NCBI RefSeq assembly: GCF_000504285.1
Contig: NZ_KI632511.1
Coordinates: forward strand, 8,848,154 to 8,912,153
Source of the DNA: Actinospica robiniae DSM 44927
GTDB taxonomy: Bacteria > Actinomycetota > Actinomycetes > Streptomycetales > Catenulisporaceae
Direction of reading: 5' to 3'
DNA: 64,000 nucleotides
In this document: one piece after another, positions 59,601 to 64,000 of the stretch
How positions within the stretch are numbered: position 1 is the stretch's first letter
Layout of the letters: the number at the start of each line of letters is the position of its first letter
Program-made: the position numbers and the translations under genes
Notes under the pieces: generated by a model
What the model was told of the DNA's origin: nothing
The model's input: only the letters and a program-made list of their open reading frames with translations
The model's database searches: none

Positions 59601-61509
59601 CGATGTTGAAGTCGGGATCGAAACCGTCCAGCAGCGCGCCGTAGGCAGTCAGCGCGGCCTCGTCGCCGGCCAACACGAGCTGCCCGGCCGCCGCGAGCTT
59701 CTCCGCCTCGGCCGGCTGGAGCAGCGCCGCGACCAGCGCCGGCCGCGCCCCGGTCACGGTCAGCTGCGCGTCCGGATCGGTGCCCCGACGCGCGTTGAGC
59801 ACCCCTCGCCGCACCCACATCCGCCAGCGCTTGTCCCGGTCCTCCGCCGCGTCGGTGAAGACGAAGTCGATCCGCACCTCCGCCCGCGCCGCGCGCGGAC
59901 CGTTCAGATGCACCGCCGCGAAGTCGAAGAGGATCTCCACCGGCATGGCCAGGATCGTGTCCGGGCTCGCGGTGGCGAACGGCAACGGCTCGAGCCCGCC
60001 GCGCAGCTCCTTCGCCGCGCTCAGGAAGATCCCGCGCCACTGCGGACCCTCGGCCTGATACCCCATCTGCTCGTACGCGTCGGCCTGCAGCAGCCGGGCG
60101 GGCTGGTTCTCCGGGTCGGCGAACACGAGCAGGTGCAGCAGCTGCGCGGCCCAGCGATAGTCGCCAGTCTCCAGCGCCCGCTCGCCCTCCGCCATGATCC
60201 GGTCCGCGCCGATCAGCGCCACGAAGCGCTCGGCCGTCGCCACCGGCGGATGCGGGTGCAGCGATACCGGATCGCCGTCCCACGTGCCGAGCTCCTTGGT
60301 GAACACGGCCCGCACATCGTGGTGCAGCGTGCCGTGATAGCCCCGGTTGTGCCAGGCCCGGCCGAGCTCCTCCGGCAGCTCGATCTCCTCGGCCGCCTCC
60401 AGCGGAGTAAAGCCCTGATTCGCCATCCGCAGTGCCTGGTCGTGGACGTACTTGTAGGCGTCCCGTTGAGAGGCGATCAGATCCACCACCGCCTCATTGC
60501 CCCAGACCGGCCAGGTGTGCGGCCCGTAGTGCACCCACGCCTCGTCACCCCAGAGCTCGAGCGTCTCGTCCAGGTAGCGGGCGAAGCTGCGCGCGTCCCG
60601 CGTGCGGGCGCCGCGCAGCGTCTGGATGTTGTGCAGCGTGTGGTTGGCGTTCTCCGCGCACGTCAGAGCTTTGAGCTCGGGCAGCCAGATGTGCATCTCC
60701 TCCGGCGCTTCGGTGTCCGGCGCGTAGAGGAACTCGAACTGCAGCCCGGCCAGCTTCCGCTTCGTCCCCGTCGCGGTGATCGAGTCGGTGGGGGAGATGT
60801 AGGACACGGTCACCCCGGGCACCGTGGCGACGCCGATCCCGCAGGTCAGATGACCGGCAGGGCCGATCTCGAGCAGGCTGCCGAAGGCGTAGGCGGCGCG
60901 GCGGGACATGGCGTTGCCCGCGATCACGTTCTCCCGGATGGCCAGCCGGTCGAAGGAGGCGAGCGTACCCGGCGCCAGGATCGGCACCTTCCCGCTCGCC
61001 ACGTCCTCGAGTTCGACCACGCCCTTGACCCCGCCGTAGTGGTCGACGTGCGTGTGGGTGTAGACGACCGCGACGACCGGCTTGTCCGAGACGTGCTCGC
61101 GGATCATCGCCATACCCTGCGACGCCGCCTCGACCGAGGCCATGCAGTCGATCACCACCAGCCCGGTCTCGCCCTCGACCACGGTCAGGTTGGCGATGTC
61201 GTTGCCGCGCACCTGGTAGAGCCCGTCGACCACCCGGTAGAGCCCGCCCTTGCGCACGAGCTGCGACTGGCGCCACAGGCTCGGGTCGACCGATTCCGGG
61301 CACGGCGCGTCATCGGCGAGGAAGTCGAACACCGCTGGGTCGAAGATCACCTGGCCCGCGCGGTCGTAGAGCCTCTCCGCGAACGGCGCGATCAGGCCGC
61401 GGTCGGCGAGGGCGAAGTCGGTGCGGTCCGCGAGCTCGTACCGCTCGGCCGCGTCGCGGTTGACGATCGTCGTGGCCGGGCTCGGGGGCTTCGACTGGCA
61501 GGCGGCCAT
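59590..61509 (-). CDS. Alkyl sulfatase-type metallo-beta-lactamase fold protein (SdsA1-like)
   Basis: A 639-residue protein with the three-part architecture of alkylsulfatases: an MBL domain with VVYTHTHVDHYGGVKGVVELE (Zn ligands H-x-H-x-D-H), HIWLPELKALTCAENANHTLHNIQTLRG (metal Glu and Asn-His), then the dimerisation domain (WVHYGPHTWPVWGNEAVVDLI, RGYHGTLHHDVRAVF) and a C-terminal SCP2-like domain ending in FNIVTP. Such enzymes hydrolyse SDS-like sulfate esters with inversion. No signal peptide is seen (family members are often periplasmic). Convergent with the P450; upstream region 61510-61713 should hold its promoter. Confidence 0.9.
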   Translation of the reverse strand: MAACQSKPPSPATTIVNRDAAERYELADRTDFALADRGLIAPFAERLYDRAGQVIFDPAVFDFLADDAPCPESVDPSLWRQSQLVRKGGLYRVVDGLYQVRGNDIANLTVVEGETGLVVIDCMASVEAASQGMAMIREHVSDKPVVAVVYTHTHVDHYGGVKGVVELEDVASGKVPILAPGTLASFDRLAIRENVIAGNAMSRRAAYAFGSLLEIGPAGHLTCGIGVATVPGVTVSYISPTDSITATGTKRKLAGLQFEFLYAPDTEAPEEMHIWLPELKALTCAENANHTLHNIQTLRGARTRDARSFARYLDETLELWGDEAWVHYGPHTWPVWGNEAVVDLIASQRDAYKYVHDQALRMANQGFTPLEAAEEIELPEELGRAWHNRGYHGTLHHDVRAVFTKELGTWDGDPVSLHPHPPVATAERFVALIGADRIMAEGERALETGDYRWAAQLLHLLVFADPENQPARLLQADAYEQMGYQAEGPQWRGIFLSAAKELRGGLEPLPFATASPDTILAMPVEILFDFAAVHLNGPRAARAEVRIDFVFTDAAEDRDKRWRMWVRRGVLNARRGTDPDAQLTVTGARPALVAALLQPAEAEKLAAAGQLVLAGDEAALTAYGALLDGFDPDFNIVTP

Positions 61510-61713
61510 GACGTGGCACTTCCCTTCGAGGTCTGGTGCGGCCAGCCTTGGGCATTCGCTGACGTATGTGCAGCTTCCTTCCGCCGAACAGGTGACGGGA
61601 CCGCCGAGGCCCGCGGCTGAGGCGGCGTCAGTCGCCAGTGCTGCTGCGGCGAGGTCGTCCCCCGGTCAAGGGTCTATACCACTCCGGCGGGTTTCTCGAT
61701 ACGCTGCTGTCCT

Positions 61714-62655
61714 ATGCCGCTGCATCCGGAAGCCCCGGCCGCCCGGACCGACGACCTCGCCGACGGACTGCGGCGAGCGGGAGCCGGTGCGCCGGAAGCC
61801 GTCGGAGCCGTGCTGGAGCGGATGATCCCCGGACCCGCGCGCAACGACCTGCCCGTCCGCGTCTACGAACCCAGATCCGTCGAGCCGCCCGCCGCGACCG
61901 CCCTGGCCGAGCGCCGCCGCCCCGCCCTCGTCTACTTCTTCGGCGGCGGCTGGACCGCCGGCAACCTCGAGACCAGCGACGGCATCTGCCGCGCGCTGAC
62001 CAACGCCGCGCACTGCGTCACCGTCTCGGTCCGCTACCGGCTCGCGCCCGAGTTCCCCTTCCCCGCCGCCGTCGAGGACTGCCATGCCGCCACCTGCTGG
62101 GTCGCCGAGCACGCCGCCGAACTCGGCGTCGATCCGGCCCGCATCGCGGTCGGCGGCGACGGCGCCGGCGGAAACCTCGCCGCCGCCGTCGCCCTGCTCG
62201 CCCGCGACACCGGACCGGCGCTGCGCCACCAACTGCTGGTGTGCCCCCACATCGACCCCGCCGCGGACACCGCCTCGCTGCGCGAACACGACGACCCGTC
62301 AGCGGTCAACCGCCGCCCGGTCGCCTGGCACTGGGAGCAGTACCTCGCCAAGCCCGAGGACGGCGAGAGCCCGCTCGCCTCACCTCTGCGCGCCGAGACC
62401 CTGGCCGGCCTGCCCGGCGCGACCGTCATCACCGCCGAATTCGACCCGCTGCGCGACGAAGGCGAGCAGTACGCGCTGATGCTGCTCGCCTCCGGCGTGC
62501 CCGTGGACGTGCACCGGTACAACGCGGTGCCCCACGGCTTCTTCGCCATGCCCGGCGTCTACCGCCTCGGCCGCGAAGCCCAGGCCTACGCCGCCGCCTG
62601 TCTCGCCGCGGCATTCGAGGCCGCGGACACCGCCGCGGCTAACCCTTCCGCTTGA
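61714..62655 (+). CDS. HSL-family esterase homologue lacking the nucleophilic serine
   Basis: A 313-residue alpha/beta hydrolase of the hormone-sensitive lipase group. The family's HGGG oxyanion motif is FGGGW here (VYFFGGGWTAGN), and the nucleophile motif GDSAGG reads VGGDGAGGNLAAAV: the Ser codon AGC is GGC (62161-62163). The Asp (EFDPLRDEGEQY) and His (PHGFFAMPG) of the triad remain. The reading frame is otherwise intact and highly conserved, so this looks like a pseudoenzyme or binding protein rather than an ordinary decayed gene. No signal peptide is visible. Convergent with the RNA ligase gene, overlapping it by 17 bp. Confidence 0.85.
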   Translation: MPLHPEAPAARTDDLADGLRRAGAGAPEAVGAVLERMIPGPARNDLPVRVYEPRSVEPPAATALAERRRPALVYFFGGGWTAGNLETSDGICRALTNAAHCVTVSVRYRLAPEFPFPAAVEDCHAATCWVAEHAAELGVDPARIAVGGDGAGGNLAAAVALLARDTGPALRHQLLVCPHIDPAADTASLREHDDPSAVNRRPVAWHWEQYLAKPEDGESPLASPLRAETLAGLPGATVITAEFDPLRDEGEQYALMLLASGVPVDVHRYNAVPHGFFAMPGVYRLGREAQAYAAACLAAAFEAADTAAANPSA

Positions 62656-63391
62656 GCGTGCGCTCGTAGTCCTGGAACCGCGCCTTGGCGATCACCGAGC
62701 GGTCGGTCGTCCGCAGCACGATGCCCTCGGCGCGCCCGAGCGCCGCCGCGTCGAGCCCGACAAGCGTGGCCGGCAGCGTCTCGCGCAGCCAGGCGTGCGT
62801 CTGGTCGAGCATCGTGGGCAGCGAGTCGGCCGGGATCCGGGCCAGCCGCGGGGTGAGTTCGATGCCGGCTTCCTCGGCCGCCGCGCGCAGCCCGTCCTCG
62901 TCCGCGAAGCCCTGCCCGCCGTTCTCCCGCCATGCGGAGATCCGCGCCCGATCCCAGGAGAGGATGTCAGGGTCCACATAGGCGAGGTCGAACATGCGGT
63001 AGCCCACCCGCCCCTGGCCGCTGTACTGCCGCGCCTGTCCGCCGATCCGCCCGCCGTAGGTCTCCAGGTAGAACACTGCGATCCGCCCGGTGTCCTCGAT
63101 CTTGAGCCCGGCGGCCAACTCCCGCAGCGCCGCGACGATGCCCAGCGCCGGGTTGTGCACCCTATCACCGCGCGCGGTCAGCAGTTCCTCGCGCGAGCCG
63201 ATGAACCAGTCCCCGTCGGGAAGGCAGACGATCCGGCTGTTCGTCCCGTCGACCTTCTCGGTCAACAGCACGTCTCCGGTGAAAGCGGTGGCCTGCTCGA
63301 CCAGCGTGCCACGGTCCCCGAGGGCGTGGTACGTGGGGATCGACGGGTACTTAGTCGCCGAATTCAGGACATCGAGATCGTAGTCGAGCAT
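62639..63391 (-). CDS. RNA ligase family protein (T4 Rnl2-like nucleotidyltransferase)
   Basis: A 250-residue covalent nucleotidyltransferase. Motif I LLTEKVDGTNSRIV contains adenylated Lys46; motif III is IAVFYLETYGG; motif IV is GRAEGIVLRTTD; motif V is VIAKARFQDYERTLKR. This arrangement is that of Rnl2-type RNA ligases that reseal breaks in structured RNA. No C-terminal DNA ligase OB-fold follows, so it is not a DNA ligase. AAAGGGG precedes ATG 63391. The divergent gene at 63522 has no recognised family; whether the two form an RNA repair unit is unknown. Confidence 0.8.
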   Translation of the reverse strand: MLDYDLDVLNSATKYPSIPTYHALGDRGTLVEQATAFTGDVLLTEKVDGTNSRIVCLPDGDWFIGSREELLTARGDRVHNPALGIVAALRELAAGLKIEDTGRIAVFYLETYGGRIGGQARQYSGQGRVGYRMFDLAYVDPDILSWDRARISAWRENGGQGFADEDGLRAAAEEAGIELTPRLARIPADSLPTMLDQTHAWLRETLPATLVGLDAAALGRAEGIVLRTTDRSVIAKARFQDYERTLKRKG

Positions 63392-63521
63392 GAAGGGGCC
63401 CCTTTCGCTGTCGGGAACGGCCACGGGTCCTGATACTGACGGATCGAACCGGGCGGCGTCGCGGGATTTTTCCGTGTAGCCTCAACACCGTGACGAAGAG
63501 AATCGAGACCCCCTCCGCCCG

Positions 63522-64000
63522 GTGAGCAGCGCCGACGAGCGCAATGCGCTCGACTTCGCGCCCGCACCGGATTCCCTGATCGCGCAAGCCCAACGGCTTC
63601 TGCGCGAGTATCCCGACGGCCCGCCGCGGCCGTCGTGGCACCCGTTTCCCGAACCTCCCGGCCCGGACGATCCCGAGTCCCTGCAGGACGACGGCTCGGG
63701 CAGGACCCTGATCCAGCAGGGGACGACGCGCCAGACCGTTCTGCGCGGGCTCGAGCTGCTCGAGGGCAAGGCCGTCCCGAGCGACGTGCCGATGCTCAAG
63801 CTCATCGGGCTGCTCGGCTTCGCCTCCGTGCAGGCCGCGGGGCTGCTGCGGACGATCCCCGGCGCTGCTCACGATCTGATCTGGCTCGCAGAGCACGCGC
63901 CCTTCGGCCGGAGCCGGATCGTGGAACATCTGCTTTCGAACACCGACGCGGTCGTGCGCGACTGGGTGCTCTCCACGCCGCACCACCTGATGCAGGGCGA
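63522..64000 (+). CDS. Unknown protein, N-terminal part only
   Basis: The frame starts at GTG 63522 and remains open to the window edge (159 codons). The head is Pro-rich and acidic (PDGPPRPSWHPFPEPPGPDDPESLQDD), then GTTRQTVLRGLELLEGKAVPSDVPMLKLIGLLGFASVQAAGLLRTIPGAAHDLIWLAEHAPFGRSRIVEHLL is helical with HEAT-like appearance. I do not recognise a family. A candidate -10 TAGCCT at 63477 lies 7 bp before GTG 63490, which starts an 11-codon ORF whose TGA overlaps the GTG at 63522, so a leaderless mini-ORF may lead translation into this gene. Divergent from the RNA ligase gene. Confidence 0.55.
   Translation, partial: MSSADERNALDFAPAPDSLIAQAQRLLREYPDGPPRPSWHPFPEPPGPDDPESLQDDGSGRTLIQQGTTRQTVLRGLELLEGKAVPSDVPMLKLIGLLGFASVQAAGLLRTIPGAAHDLIWLAEHAPFGRSRIVEHLLSNTDAVVRDWVLSTPHHLMQG

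Noticed and set aside
61638-62642. 334-codon ORF overlapping the esterase homologue in another frame
   Set aside because: Arg/Pro-rich shadow; the frame starting at 61714 carries the family motifs.

Overview
The window comes from a very high-GC actinomycete chromosome. Third codon positions are almost all G or C, GTG starts are frequent, and several families are typical of filamentous actinobacteria: a complete conservon (histidine kinase, roadblock, DUF742 and Ras-like GTPase), a HelD-type RNA polymerase recycler, DUF6325/SHOCT/DUF7144 genes and many secreted hydrolases. I cannot fix genus or species from the sequence. I saw no rRNA, tRNA, CRISPR array or replication origin.

Layout. 1-2.7 kb: the end of a DUF445 gene, then a TetR regulator with two abutting palindromic operators and a translationally overlapping flavin dehydrogenase. 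2.7-5.4 kb: an S66 peptidase, then a 1.48 kb non-coding element built of two inverted arms. 5.4-8.5 kb: a zinc-ribbon protein, a small hydrolase, an AlaRS core paralogue behind an alanine-rich leader peptide, and vapBC. 8.7-20.4 kb: a membrane-anchored penicillin-acylase-type amidase, Mug DNA glycosylase, an SDR, a three-peptidase operon (S9, M20, S66), a GNAT acetyltransferase and HelD. 20.6-28 kb: a secreted beta-helix protein, a TPR protein, a secreted PHB-depolymerase-type esterase, a truncated hydrolase, a YCII protein and an AldO-like oxidase. 28-37 kb: pseudouridine catabolism (psuK-psuG), a methyltransferase and MpaB pair, fumarase, a leaderless PPOX gene, a ferritin-like protein and a GH54 arabinofuranosidase, with LacI-type palindromes nearby. 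37-41.7 kb: an MHYT membrane sensor, the four-gene conservon and an extra roadblock gene. 41.7-45.2 kb: two secreted cell-wall hydrolases. 45.4-48.5 kb: a second, inverted copy of the non-coding element, interrupted by an IS1182-like insertion sequence. 48.5-51.2 kb: a PfkB kinase coupled to a HIT pseudogene, and small DUF genes. 51.3-58.3 kb: a divergent IclR-controlled catabolic locus. 58.3-64 kb: a P450, an alkyl-sulfatase-type protein, a serine-less esterase homologue, an RNA ligase and the start of an unknown gene.

The most interesting items are four. (1) The IclR locus has the enzymes for an oxidised amino-sugar route: deacylase, PLP dehydratase, KDG kinase and KDPG aldolase, plus a lactonase and RidA. 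(2) The 1.5 kb non-coding element is present twice in opposite orientation; the uninterrupted copy shows the empty target site of the IS in the other copy. (3) The AlaRS paralogue lacks editing and C-Ala domains and is preceded by an Ala-rich leader peptide and a hairpin, the layout of an attenuator. (4) One esterase homologue has lost its nucleophilic serine.

Gene calls rest on reading translated sequences and recognising motifs; no database search was run. Start codons were chosen by Shine-Dalgarno position and family length and are flagged where uncertain.
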